Below, one piece after another: positions 8,414 through 16,378 of a DNA stretch of 32,087 nucleotides; the first letter of the stretch is position 1, and each line of letters opens with the position of its first letter. The stretch spans positions 1 to 32,087 of the forward strand of contig CAMLGR010000039.1 of NCBI GenBank assembly GCA_946479615.1, written 5' to 3'. The notes beneath the pieces are model-generated. The model searched no databases and was not told where the DNA came from. It saw nothing but the letters and a program-made list of their open reading frames with translations. A program made the position numbers and the translations under genes. Origin of the DNA: an uncultured Bacteroidota bacterium. Its GTDB lineage: Bacteria > Bacteroidota > Bacteroidia > Chitinophagales > Chitinophagaceae.

Positions 8414-9001
8414 TTATTTAATATTAATAAAGTTCCTGAGTACTCTTTCTCCTGTTTGCGCGCTTTTCTCCGTATGAAACTGCACTCCATAAAAATTCTT
8501 CGTATGCAAGGCCGCACTATACGGTAACCCATATTCAGCCGTCGCAATTGTCTGATCGCTTAATTCTGCATAGTAACTATGTACATTATAGATATAACTA
8601 TGTTCTTCCAGTCCTTTGAACAAACCCGATCCCAGGTTGTAAATATCATTCCAGCCGATCTGCGGTATCTTGACCTGTCCGTCAGGAAAACGCCTGACCT
8701 TTACATCAAATACACCCAGTCCCTTTGTATCGCGCTCTTCCGAATGCTTGCATAACAACTGCATTCCGACACAAATTCCCAGTACCGGTTGTTTGAGCTG
8801 AGGGATCAGTTGATCAAGTTTTTTTTCCTTGAGACTATTCATGGCGCTGCGCGCCTCTCCCACACCGGGAAACACCACACGGTCTGCTGCAACGATCTTT
8901 GCATGATCATCCGTTACCGTCGCCTGGATGCCGATACGCTCCAACGCGTACAGAACGGATTGAATATTTCCCGCATTATATTTTATCAGCACCACATTCA
9001 T
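8414..9001 (-). CDS. hisH: Imidazole glycerol phosphate synthase, glutaminase subunit
   Basis: 195 residues, class I glutamine amidotransferase. The nucleophile C77 sits in LGICVGMQLL and the H176/E178 pair in GVQFHTEKSA; the first strand reads MNVVLIKYNAGNIQSV. It hydrolyses glutamine and passes ammonia to HisF. The gene follows hisB after 3 bp and is separated from hisA by the CCTATGTG palindrome. Confidence 0.97.
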   Translation of the reverse strand: MNVVLIKYNAGNIQSVLYALERIGIQATVTDDHAKIVAADRVVFPGVGEARSAMNSLKEKKLDQLIPQLKQPVLGICVGMQLLCKHSEERDTKGLGVFDVKVRRFPDGQVKIPQIGWNDIYNLGSGLFKGLEEHSYIYNVHSYYAELSDQTIATAEYGLPYSAALHTKNFYGVQFHTEKSAQTGERVLRNFINIK

Positions 9002-9004
9002 ACA

Positions 9005-10147
9005 CTACAACACTCCTTTTGTACTTGGTAAATAGTTGCTCAGCGGATCTCTTTTCACCGCCATGCGGATAGCGCGGGCAAAGGCTTTGAAGATCGCTTC
9101 GATCTTATGATGTTCGTTGTCTCCTTTGCATTCTATATTGAGATTGCATTTGGCCGCATCGCTGAATGACTTGAAGAAATGAAAGAACATTTCGGTTGGC
9201 ATTTCACCAATCTTTTCTCTCTTGAATTCCACGTTCCATACGATCCAGTTCCGCCCGCCAAAATCGATCAGCACTTTGGCATCTGCTTCATCCATCGGTA
9301 AGGCAAAACCATAGCGATCCATTCCTCTTTTATCTGCCAGGGCTTTGGCGAATGTTTCTCCCAACGCAATGCCTGTATCTTCGATGGTATGATGTTCATC
9401 GATATGCAGATCGCCTTTGGCAGTAATTTGCAGATCGATCTTTCCATGACGCGCGATCTGTTCCAGCATATGATCAAAGAAACCCAAACCCGTAGCGATC
9501 GATGCTTCTCCACGGCCATCCAGGTTCGCCTGGATACGGATCTTTGTTTCATTCGTATTCCGTTCATGAACCACTTCCCGCAATCCCGATTTCAAAAAAG
9601 AATAAATAGCCGACCATTCGGTAGTCTCCAGCGCAACAGTCGTTGCACGGAGTTCTTCTGCCTTGTCTTTGATCTCTGCCCCACCGAGCAAGGCATCATT
9701 ATTCAGCCAGATGCCTTTACAACCCAGGTTCTTTGCGAGCTGAATATCGGTGATACGATCTCCGATCACATAAGAATTGGCGATATCGTATTTCCCATTA
9801 TTTAAATATTCGGTCAGCATGCCTGTACCCGGTTTACGGGTAGGCATATTATCCGATGGAAATGTTTTATCAATATGCACTTTTGAAAATTGAATGCCTT
9901 CATTTTCCAGCGAGCGCATCACAAATTCCTGCACAGGCCAGAATGTATCTTCCGGGAAAACCGTTGTGCCCAGGCCATCCTGGTTGGTGACCATCACCAG
10001 TTCATAGTCCAGTTCCCTGGCGATTCGTCCCATGTATTCGAACATATGCGGGTAGAATACCAGTTTATCAAATGAATCCAGTTGATAAGTTGGCGGCGCT
10101 TCATTGATCAGGGTGCCATCTCTGTCTATAAATAAGATCCGTTTCAT
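9005..10147 (-). CDS. hisB: Bifunctional histidinol-phosphatase / imidazoleglycerol-phosphate dehydratase
   Basis: 380 residues. The N-terminal HAD phosphatase (about 1-170) has the nucleophile motif FIDRDGTL with D8 and D10, then VTNQDGLGT and [16 protein letters not shown]. The C-terminal dehydratase (about 190-380) has [16 protein letters not shown], the metal-binding [13 protein letters not shown] and [14 protein letters not shown], and ends LPSTKGVL. It carries the seventh and ninth steps of the pathway, so no separate hisN is needed. The gene starts 3 bp after the cytochrome c gene and ends 3 bp before hisH. Confidence 0.97.
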   Translation of the reverse strand: MKRILFIDRDGTLINEAPPTYQLDSFDKLVFYPHMFEYMGRIARELDYELVMVTNQDGLGTTVFPEDTFWPVQEFVMRSLENEGIQFSKVHIDKTFPSDNMPTRKPGTGMLTEYLNNGKYDIANSYVIGDRITDIQLAKNLGCKGIWLNNDALLGGAEIKDKAEELRATTVALETTEWSAIYSFLKSGLREVVHERNTNETKIRIQANLDGRGEASIATGLGFFDHMLEQIARHGKIDLQITAKGDLHIDEHHTIEDTGIALGETFAKALADKRGMDRYGFALPMDEADAKVLIDFGGRNWIVWNVEFKREKIGEMPTEMFFHFFKSFSDAAKCNLNIECKGDNEHHKIEAIFKAFARAIRMAVKRDPLSNYLPSTKGVL

Positions 10148-10150
10148 ACA

Positions 10151-10552
10151 TCATTTCATTTTTTCTCTTACCGCATGTACTTCACCGGTTGTAACAGCCG
10201 GCGCTTTATTACCAAAACTATTTCTCACATAACTCAGTACATTGGCGATCTCTTCATCGGTAAGACCGGGAATCGGCCCCATCAGGTTCTTATACGGCCG
10301 TGACGGATCAGTGCCGAATGCAGCCGAACCTTCGAGTACGATATGCACCAGTTTTTCAATATCACCCGCTACATACGCGGAGCCTGCCAATGGCGCATTC
10401 ATTCCCGGAACACCTTTGCCATCATCCATATGGCAACCCTGGCAATAGGTAGCGTATACCGCTTTTCCTTTTTCATTCACCTTATCATCCTGTCCACAGC
10501 CATAGGCAATGAACAGGATGATAATGGTGAGCGTCAAAATGCTTTTACGCAT
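10151..10552 (-). CDS. Lipoprotein c-type cytochrome (class I)
   Basis: 133 residues. The signal peptide MRKSILTLTIIILFIAYGC carries a lipobox with C19. The haem site is CQGCH (C37, C40, H41), with M91 in NLMGPIPGLTDEEIANVLSY as the likely sixth ligand. This is a small mono-haem electron carrier anchored outside the inner membrane. It is placed 2 bp after the PQQ-type sugar dehydrogenase gene, so it is very probably the electron acceptor of that enzyme. The following gene is hisB after 3 bp; nothing in the protein points to histidine synthesis. Confidence 0.92.
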   Translation of the reverse strand: MRKSILTLTIIILFIAYGCGQDDKVNEKGKAVYATYCQGCHMDDGKGVPGMNAPLAGSAYVAGDIEKLVHIVLEGSAAFGTDPSRPYKNLMGPIPGLTDEEIANVLSYVRNSFGNKAPAVTTGEVHAVREKMK

Positions 10553-10554
10553 AT

Positions 10555-11826
10555 TTATTTCTTGTAAGTAATTTTCCAGATACGGCCTGTCTGATCTTCC
10601 GAAAGGTATAAAGCACCATCGGCTCCCTGTGCCAATCCGCAGGGACGGAATCTTGCATCACCGGGTGTTTTCCGGGGACCGGCAAAACCATCCGCAAATA
10701 CTTCATAATTACCATCGGGCATACCATCTTTAAAGGGTACGAACACCAACGAATAACCAGCCTGTGGTTGCGGTGCACGGTTCCAGGAACCATGAAAAGC
10801 AATGAATGCCCCATTCTTGTATTTTCCGGGAAACTGATCGCCGGTATAAAACATCATGGCATTAGGCGCCCAATGCGCAGGAAATGCATAGATCGGTTTT
10901 TGTTTCGTATCGCATCCGGTGGTTTTCTTTCCATCACCGCCATATTCCGGCGCCTGCACTTTTAATTTCTGTGCCGGATCATAATAGCAATAAGGCCATC
11001 CGAAATCATCTCCTTTGTGAATACGGAACATTTCTTCGGCAGGAAGTTCTACCCGCTGATCTTCGGTAAATTTTTCCGGGAACAAACGATCCAGATCATC
11101 ACGGCCATGCTGCATGGCATACAACTCATTTACCTGTGTGTTCCAGTCAAGACCCACGATATTACGGATACCCGTAGCATAACGTACACCATCCGCATAA
11201 TGCTGGTTCGCCTTATCTGCTTTGAACTGCCAGATAGCAGCGGCTGAATCGAGCAAAGGGCAAGGGTTTCTTCCGGGAGAACCGGCTTCCCTGTCTTTTT
11301 CCTGGCAGGAATTGGAAGGAGCACCGATATTAACATAAATATTACCTGCATTATCGAGGGTGATCGATTTGGAAGAATGTTGACGACGGTTGATCAAACC
11401 GGTAATGATCTTTTCTTCCGTGGTTGTATCGGGAGCGCCATCAGCACCGAGTTTATACCTGTATACATCATCATCGGAAGAAGCATAGAGATAACCATTC
11501 TTGATGGCGATGCCGGTACCAATATAATTACCGAAACCGGTGATATCATCCGCCACCCCATCGTTGTTGGTATCACGCAGGCGCAGGATGCCATGCCCTT
11601 TGTACAATTTTTCGAGTTTTACATAAATGTCTCCGTTATTGAAAACGATATGTCTTGCCTTTCCCAGTGAATCGGCAAAAACCGATGCTGTAAATCCTTG
11701 CGGCAATGTGATAGCGGTGCTATCCGTTACAGCCGGTGTGCTATCCGTTGTTTTCTTATCCTCGTTGTTGCAGGAATAAATGCCTGCAAGTACCAGTAAA
11801 AAAAGCGAAGCGATTAAATATTTCAT
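10555..11826 (-). CDS. PQQ-dependent sugar (glucose/sorbosone-type) dehydrogenase, lipoprotein
   Basis: 423 residues. The N-terminus MKYLIASLFLLVLAGIYSC has a lipobox with C19, so it is anchored on the periplasmic side. After a Thr/Asp/Ser-rich linker come six-bladed propeller repeats typical of the glucose/sorbosone dehydrogenase family: LPQGFTASVFADSL, ITLDNAGNIYVNIGA, YATGIRNIVGLDWN, MQHGRDDLDRLFPE, GDDFGWPYCYYDP, FPAHWAPNAMMFYTG, AFIAFHGSWNRAP and RPCGLAQGADGALYLSEDQT. Family members oxidise sugars or aldoses with pyrroloquinoline quinone and hand electrons to a cytochrome c, encoded here right behind. The substrate is unknown, and no PQQ synthesis genes are in the window. The gene lies inside the histidine operon between hisC and hisB. 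Confidence 0.88.
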   Translation of the reverse strand: MKYLIASLFLLVLAGIYSCNNEDKKTTDSTPAVTDSTAITLPQGFTASVFADSLGKARHIVFNNGDIYVKLEKLYKGHGILRLRDTNNDGVADDITGFGNYIGTGIAIKNGYLYASSDDDVYRYKLGADGAPDTTTEEKIITGLINRRQHSSKSITLDNAGNIYVNIGAPSNSCQEKDREAGSPGRNPCPLLDSAAAIWQFKADKANQHYADGVRYATGIRNIVGLDWNTQVNELYAMQHGRDDLDRLFPEKFTEDQRVELPAEEMFRIHKGDDFGWPYCYYDPAQKLKVQAPEYGGDGKKTTGCDTKQKPIYAFPAHWAPNAMMFYTGDQFPGKYKNGAFIAFHGSWNRAPQPQAGYSLVFVPFKDGMPDGNYEVFADGFAGPRKTPGDARFRPCGLAQGADGALYLSEDQTGRIWKITYKK

Positions 11827-11876
11827 CTGTTAATTTTTTAAAAATGAATAGACGGTGTGAAAGGGTAAAGTTACGA

Positions 11877-11971
11877 GGTCAATGGTGAATAGTGAATGGT
11901 GAATAATCAATATCTGACACAAGAGCCACATGGATACGCAGGAATTCACTATTCACCATTCACTATTGACC
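11877..11971. repeat. Palindrome of ATTCACY heptamers between hisC and the sugar dehydrogenase gene
   Basis: The right arm at 11944-11971 reads ATTCACT, ATTCACC, ATTCACT, ATTGACC, and the left arm at 11877-11904 is the reverse complement of ATTCACC, ATTCACT, ATTCACC, ATTGACC. The arms differ only at the alternating C/T position, which still allows G-U pairs in RNA. The loop is 39 bp. It fills most of the 148-bp gap. The words match those at 7,528-7,555. Confidence 0.8.
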
Positions 11972-11974
11972 CAT

Positions 11975-13033
11975 TCACCCTTCCACAACCGCTGAGCGCA
12001 ACCCTTCCAGCAATTTCTTATTTTCTTCTTCCGTACCGATCGTAATCCGTAAACAATCTTCGCATAACCTGACACGGCTGCGGTCACGCACAACAATACC
12101 ATCACCTAACAAATGTTCATATACCCCGGCAGCATTCTTCACTTTTACCAATAGAAAATTAGCATCGGATGGATATACATGGATCACCACGGGTAATAAC
12201 AGGAGTTGTTGGGCCATCTCATCGCGCATGATCACCAGTTGCCGGATCATATCATTCACCTGTCCTACTTCTTCGAGCGCTTTCAGCGCCAGTTCCTGTG
12301 TGGGCTGACTGATATTATACGGTGGTTTTATTTTATTCAGCCAATTGACGATCTCCGGGGATGAAATGATCATACCTAAACGAAGAGCCGCCAGGCCCCA
12401 TGCTTTGCTCAAGGTTTGCATGACTACCAGGTTGGGATATTCTTTCAGGTCAACGATCAGTGAACGTTGTTTGGCAAAATTGATATAGGCTTCATCCACC
12501 ACTACCAGGCCTTCAAAATTATTCAGCAATACTTCGATATCGGCATAAACGATACTGTTGCCCGTAGGATTATTCGGCGAACAGATCCAGATGATCTTCG
12601 TGTTTTCGTCAATTGCATTTTCAATGCCTTCCATATCCAATTGGAAATTTTCCAACAGCGATACTTTCTTTACCGCGACATCATTGATGGCGGCGCTCAC
12701 CTCGTACATACCATAGGTAGGCGGGCAAATGATCACATTGTCTTTTCCCGGTTCACAAAAACAACGAAACAACAGATCGATACATTCATCACTGCCATTA
12801 CCCAGGAAAATACTTTCAGCCGCAACATTTTTAATAGCCGCTAACACTTCTTTTACCTGGTGCTGGTGAGGATCGGGATAACGGTTATACCATTTTGTCA
12901 ACGGGGAACCGAGGCTGTTCTCATTCGCATCCAGGAATACTTTCGCCTGCCCGGAAAATTCATCCCTCGCAGAAGAATAAGGCTTTACTTTTTTAATATT
13001 GGCCCGTACCAGTATATCCAGTGTAAAACTCAT
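11975..13033 (-). CDS. hisC: Histidinol-phosphate aminotransferase
   Basis: 352 residues, fold type I PLP enzyme. Landmarks are FLDANENSLGSP, the cofactor contact FLGNGSDE, NNPTG (154-158), VVVDEAYINF and the Schiff-base lysine K210 in MQTLSKAWGLAALRLG. It converts imidazole-acetol phosphate to histidinol phosphate with glutamate as donor. It starts 2 bp after hisD. The stop is followed by the ATTCACY palindrome and then by the sugar dehydrogenase gene. Confidence 0.96.
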   Translation of the reverse strand: MSFTLDILVRANIKKVKPYSSARDEFSGQAKVFLDANENSLGSPLTKWYNRYPDPHQHQVKEVLAAIKNVAAESIFLGNGSDECIDLLFRCFCEPGKDNVIICPPTYGMYEVSAAINDVAVKKVSLLENFQLDMEGIENAIDENTKIIWICSPNNPTGNSIVYADIEVLLNNFEGLVVVDEAYINFAKQRSLIVDLKEYPNLVVMQTLSKAWGLAALRLGMIISSPEIVNWLNKIKPPYNISQPTQELALKALEEVGQVNDMIRQLVIMRDEMAQQLLLLPVVIHVYPSDANFLLVKVKNAAGVYEHLLGDGIVVRDRSRVRLCEDCLRITIGTEEENKKLLEGLRSAVVEG

Positions 13034-13035
13034 AA

Positions 13036-14322
13036 TTATTTATTTGATTCATTCAATCGTATACTTACTGCATTCGCATGTGCCTGCAAGCCTTCTGCTT
13101 CGGCCATGGTAATAATCGTGCGACCGATATTTTTCAATCCTGCTTCCGATAGTTTCTGGTAAGTGATCTTTTTCGTAAAACTATCCACGCTTACGCCGCT
13201 ATAACTTTTTGCATAGCCATTGGTGGGCAAAGCATGATTGGTGCCGCTGGCATAATCGCCCGCGCTTTCGGGTGAATAATTTCCCAGGAACACCGATCCT
13301 GCATTGATCACCCGTTCCGCTATTTCTTCATCGTTGCGGCAACAGATGATCAAATGCTCCGCCGCATATTCATTCACCAGGTCAATCGCCATATCGATAT
13401 CTTTCATGATAACGAGTTGACTATTATCCAGTGCAAGCGTAGCTGTTTTTTCACGCGGAAGCGCTGTTACCTGTTTTTGTATTTCTTCTTTGACAAGCTG
13501 AACGATCTCTTCATGACAACTGACCAGCAATACCTGGCTATCGGGGCCATGTTCGGCCTGTGATAAAAGATCGGCTGCTACAAACGCAGGATTGGCTGTT
13601 TCATCAGCGAGTACACAAACTTCGCTGGGACCTGCAGGCATATCGATAGCAATACCTTCGGCCTGTACCAATTGTTTGGCGCAATTGACATATTGATTAC
13701 CGGGGCCGAAGATCTTCGATACGGCCGGAACGGTTTCTGTGCCATAAGCCAATGCAGCGATCGCCTGCACACCACCTGCTTTGATGATTTTTGTAATCCC
13801 CACTTCCTGCGCGGCAAATACAATCGCAGGATGAATGTTACCATCCTTTTGCGGGGGAGAACATAATACGATCTCCCTGCAACCGGCGATCTTAGCGGGT
13901 ATACCCAGCATCAGCACCGTGGAAAAAAGCGGGGCTGTGCCACCGGGAATATAAAGACCTACTCTTTCGATCGGTACAGTTTTTCTCCAGCAATTTATAC
14001 CGGGCATGGTTTCTACTGCTATAGCAGGCTGTACCTGGAGAGCATGGAATTTTTCAATATTATCCTTTGCCATGCGGATGGCTTCTTTTAATTCCGGTGA
14101 AATGGATTTAATAGCCTGGCTGATCTCTTTATCGGTCAGCAACAGGCTTTTGATCTTTACCCCATCAAACTCTCTGGTGAATTTCTTCACGGCTTTGTCA
14201 CCGTCCTTTTTTACTTTATCCAGTATCTTACGCACTTTTTTCTCCAATGATAATGCATCAAAAACCGGCCGCTGTAATAAAGCGGGCCATTCGTTTCGTT
14301 CGGGATATTTTATCAGCTTCAT
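13036..14322 (-). CDS. hisD: Histidinol dehydrogenase
   Basis: 428 residues, the usual length. Motifs seen are IERVGLYIPGGTAPLFSTVL, the zinc-site segment DLLSQAEHGPDSQ, the catalytic Glu-His in NEYAAEHLI and the end motif YASGTNHALPTNGYAKSYSG. It oxidises histidinol twice to histidine with NAD. It lies 9 bp after hisG and 2 bp before hisC, so these three genes are probably translationally linked. Confidence 0.97.
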   Translation of the reverse strand: MKLIKYPERNEWPALLQRPVFDALSLEKKVRKILDKVKKDGDKAVKKFTREFDGVKIKSLLLTDKEISQAIKSISPELKEAIRMAKDNIEKFHALQVQPAIAVETMPGINCWRKTVPIERVGLYIPGGTAPLFSTVLMLGIPAKIAGCREIVLCSPPQKDGNIHPAIVFAAQEVGITKIIKAGGVQAIAALAYGTETVPAVSKIFGPGNQYVNCAKQLVQAEGIAIDMPAGPSEVCVLADETANPAFVAADLLSQAEHGPDSQVLLVSCHEEIVQLVKEEIQKQVTALPREKTATLALDNSQLVIMKDIDMAIDLVNEYAAEHLIICCRNDEEIAERVINAGSVFLGNYSPESAGDYASGTNHALPTNGYAKSYSGVSVDSFTKKITYQKLSEAGLKNIGRTIITMAEAEGLQAHANAVSIRLNESNK

Positions 14323-14331
14323 GTAATACAG

Positions 14332-15183
14332 TTAAATGATCATTTTTTCAATCGGCACAACGAGTATTCCCTGTGCACCGGCATCTTTTAATTGTTCGAT
14401 GATATTCCAGAAATCATTTTCATCGATCACGCTGTGCACACTGTGCCAGCCGGGCTCGGCAAGCGGCAACACGGTCGGACTTTTCATACCGGGCAACAGT
14501 GAAATGATCTTTTGAAGATGTGCATCCGGCGCGTTGAGCAGGATGTATTTATTATTCTTAGCTTTTTTAACCGACCTGATACGGAAGAGCAGGCGTTGTA
14601 ATAACTTTTGTTTTTCCTGGTCGAGTTGTTTATTCTGTACCAGTACGGCCTGTGATTGAAGAATGGTCTCGGTTTCTTTCAACCCGTTTGTCAATAAAGT
14701 AGAACCGCTGCTCACGAGATCGCAGATCGCATCGGCCAAACCGATACCCGGTGCAATTTCCACGCTGCCGCTGATCTCATGTATCTCTGCTTTGATCTTA
14801 TTCTTTTGTAAATAATCCTGGAGCAATACAGGGTAACTGGTCGCGATCCTTTTTCCCTGCAATCCCTGGAGACTGTATTCTTCATTCCGTCCTACGGCAA
14901 TGGAGAGGCGGCATTTACCAAACCCGAGTTGTTCCAATACCTCCACTTCTTTTTTCTTTTCATAAACGACGTTTTCACCAACGATACCGGCATCGGCAAC
15001 GGCATCTTCTACATATTGGGGGATATCGTCATCGCGCAGGAAATAGACTTCCAGCGGAAAATTGGCCGCGGTGGATTTCAGTTTATTACCACCGTTGGAG
15101 ATATCGATCCCGCATTCTTTGAGCAGCCGCATGGAATCTTCATGGAGCCTGCCGGATTTCTGGATTGCAATTTTAAGTTTCAT
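14332..15183 (-). CDS. hisG: ATP phosphoribosyltransferase, long form
   Basis: 283 residues, which fits the long HisG form with a C-terminal ACT-like regulatory domain that needs no HisZ. Early motifs are LKIAIQKSGRLHEDSMRLLK and DDIPQYVEDAVADAGIVGEN, followed by the PRPP loop region EIAPGIGLADAICDLVSSGS. The last 75 residues (PDAHLQKIISLLPGMKSPTV onward) form the regulatory domain, expected to bind histidine for feedback inhibition. It is the first enzyme of the pathway and the first gene of the operon, following the leader peptide and attenuator. Confidence 0.96.
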   Translation of the reverse strand: MKLKIAIQKSGRLHEDSMRLLKECGIDISNGGNKLKSTAANFPLEVYFLRDDDIPQYVEDAVADAGIVGENVVYEKKKEVEVLEQLGFGKCRLSIAVGRNEEYSLQGLQGKRIATSYPVLLQDYLQKNKIKAEIHEISGSVEIAPGIGLADAICDLVSSGSTLLTNGLKETETILQSQAVLVQNKQLDQEKQKLLQRLLFRIRSVKKAKNNKYILLNAPDAHLQKIISLLPGMKSPTVLPLAEPGWHSVHSVIDENDFWNIIEQLKDAGAQGILVVPIEKMII

Positions 15184-15210
15184 ATCATGTTGTTTGTCCC
15201 TTCATACAGG

Positions 15211-15244
15211 GATAATAAAAAGGGCCTACCGGTTAGGTAAGCCC
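15211..15244 (-). terminator. Attenuator terminator ahead of hisG
   Basis: On the minus strand GGGCTTACC-TAACC-GGTAGGCCC forms a 9-bp stem with one G-U pair (plus positions 15222-15244), followed at once by TTTTTATTAT. It lies between the His-rich leader peptide and hisG, 28 bp from the hisG start. This is a classical intrinsic terminator in the attenuator position. Confidence 0.85.
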
Positions 15245-15295
15245 TGAAAAAGGTAAAATATGTTTAGACACTACATAATACCATCACAGCTTACC
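15236..15295 (-). promoter_or_regulatory. Candidate antiterminator pairing of the his attenuator
   Basis: The leader reading frame contains GGTAAGC (plus positions 15289-15295), which is perfectly complementary to GCTTACC in the 5' arm of the terminator (15236-15242). If a ribosome stalls at the His codons upstream, this pairing could form and block the terminator. Only 7 pairs are seen, so the exact fold needs structure prediction. Confidence 0.55.
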
Positions 15296-15339
15296 GCTTG
15301 TGCAAGATGATGATGATGAATATGGAGGTTGTTGATCAT
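15271..15339 (-). CDS. hisL: Histidine operon leader peptide
   Basis: A 22-codon frame, ATG 15339 to TAG 15271, reads MINNLHIHHHHLAQAVSCDG then IM. Five of the 22 codons are His, four of them in a row. It lies between a well-formed Bacteroidota promoter and the attenuator terminator in front of hisG. As in enterobacterial hisL, scarcity of charged tRNA-His should stall the ribosome on the His run and let the operon be read. The predicted 5' UTR is very short, about 10 bases. It is too short for ordinary gene finders. Confidence 0.85.
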   Translation of the reverse strand: MINNLHIHHHHLAQAVSCDGIM

Positions 15340-15355
15340 TGTTTCTGTTGTGATG

Positions 15356-15385
15356 CAAAAATAGAGAGGAATTCGGGATGACAAA
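15356..15385 (-). promoter_or_regulatory. Promoter of the histidine operon
   Basis: On the minus strand TTTG (plus 15382-15385), 18 bp, then TATTTTTG (plus 15356-15363): an exact match to the Bacteroidota sigma-ABfr consensus TTTG-N17-19-TANNTTTG. Transcription should start roughly 10 bases ahead of the leader ATG. Confidence 0.75.
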
Positions 15386-15592
15386 ATTTTATTTATTTTA
15401 AATCGTAAGATTTACAGATATACATACAGTTGTTATTGTTTGATTATTATTGAATAAGGGTTTCATGCAGCGAGCCGGAGGCAATAAGGTCCACAGCATT
15501 TTTATTGTATTTTGGCTATACTGATTGAATACCCGGTGACACGATAAGCCGGTACTCCCGGGAAATTGATAGTAGAGAAATGATACTTCCTT

Positions 15593-15803
15593 ACAGGAGG
15601 CTCCTCCGGAGCCGGTCCACGTCAACGATCATTTGCTATAAACAGGATGCTCTCCTCCGGAGCAATTTTTTTGAATCAGAAACAATCCTCCGGAGCAATG
15701 CTTTTTGAATCTGAAATTTCCTTTCTAAATAGCCACGTAGTGGCTCCCTGTTTATAGCACTTTGCCTGTTAAAAGATGGCCGGGCTCCGAAGGAGCCTCC
15801 TGT
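15593..15803. repeat. 211-bp nested inverted-repeat element (REP/MITE-like)
   Basis: Outer arms ACAGGAGGCTCCT (15593-15605) and AGGAGCCTCCTGT (15791-15803) are perfect over 13 bp. Inner arms TGCTATAAACAGG (15634-15646) and CCTGTTTATAGCA (15747-15759) are also perfect over 13 bp. Inside them are two direct copies of about 30 bp starting TCCTCCGGAGCAAT (15653 and 15686) and a small hairpin AGCCAC-gta-GTGGCT (15731-15745). There is no transposase inside. The layout fits a non-autonomous palindromic element. Confidence 0.75.
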
Positions 15804-15883
15804 CAATTGTAAAAAATCCGCGAAACCTATTATGAATATCTTTTATAACCGCGTGACCCTGCTACACACTTTGCCCGGGATTC

Positions 15884-15944
15884 GTTCGGACCTTGTTCGG
15901 AGATAAAGCGCTTGGAGCGCTTTATCTCCGAACAAGGTCCGAAC
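15884..15944. repeat. Perfect 29-bp-arm palindrome
   Basis: Arms at 15884-15912 and 15916-15944 are exact reverse complements with a 3-base loop (TGG). The arm begins GTTCGGACCTTGTTCGGAG. Short related words (CCGAACAAGG, CCTGAACAAGG) continue to about 15960, and weaker symmetry (CCCGGGATTC at 15875-15884, GAATTCCGGG at 15967-15976) extends outward. The A/T content near the loop and lack of a U-run do not favour a terminator. Confidence 0.9.
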
Positions 15945-16221
15945 AAGACCTGAACAAGGCCCAAAGGAATTCCGGGTAAGAAAGGAGAAAAGCAAGCGCA
16001 CAAAAAAGCCGCTTGCCTGTTCAGGACGCAGGACAAACGGCGGTCGTTATGGTAATCAATAACAGAGGTGAGTGGCCCGGGGGCGGATCAGAAATGGTTT
16101 TTCATGGATTAATTCGTTTGGTTCTTAGCTGGTTAAATACTAATTCCTCACAAAGAAAAGAAGATAAAGAGACGGGGAAAATAGAAGCAAACCGCAATCG
16201 GCGGTCATACTGGCAAACATG

Positions 16222-16343
16222 AAACCGTAGTGGTTTTACTACAGCAATCGGTTGCTGAAAAATACCACTTTAGGGGTATACGTTTAGTTGTAGAACTACC
16301 TTAATATTGTACTGGTTTTTCATAGGATATTGGATTTTAAAAC
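16222..16343 (+). ncRNA. Hairpin-rich segment, possible small RNA (tentative)
   Basis: A series of short dyads follows one another: AAACC-GTAGT-GGTTT overlapping GTAGT-ggtttt-ACTAC (16228-16243), CAGCAA-tcgg-TTGCTG (16243-16258), TACC-acttta-GGGGTA (16264-16279) and GTAG-aa-CTAC (16291-16300). The segment leads straight into a strong plus-strand terminator. No gene lies on the plus strand before it, so a small transcript of its own is possible; alternatively these are regulator-binding dyads. No promoter with both boxes is visible. Confidence 0.3.
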
Positions 16344-16378
16344 CGGGGCTGGATTTTTATCCGGGCCCCTTTTTTTTG
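16344..16378 (+). terminator. Plus-strand intrinsic terminator without an upstream gene
   Basis: GGGGCTGGAT-tttt-ATCCGGGCCCC forms a GC-rich stem with one asymmetric position, followed by eight T residues (16370-16377). The nearest protein gene on either side is on the minus strand, so the transcript it ends is not explained by any gene I can support. Confidence 0.65.

Noticed and set aside
15186..15385. T-box riboswitch controlling hisG
   Set aside because: No T-box consensus is present, and the His-codon run with terminator explains the region better.
15398..15625. 75-residue minus-strand frame next to the his promoter
   Set aside because: It runs across the CTCCGGAG repeat and AT-rich spacer and has no protein-like pattern.
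15830..16222. Short frames on both strands around the 29-bp palindrome
   Set aside because: They read through the palindrome; the products have no recognisable features.
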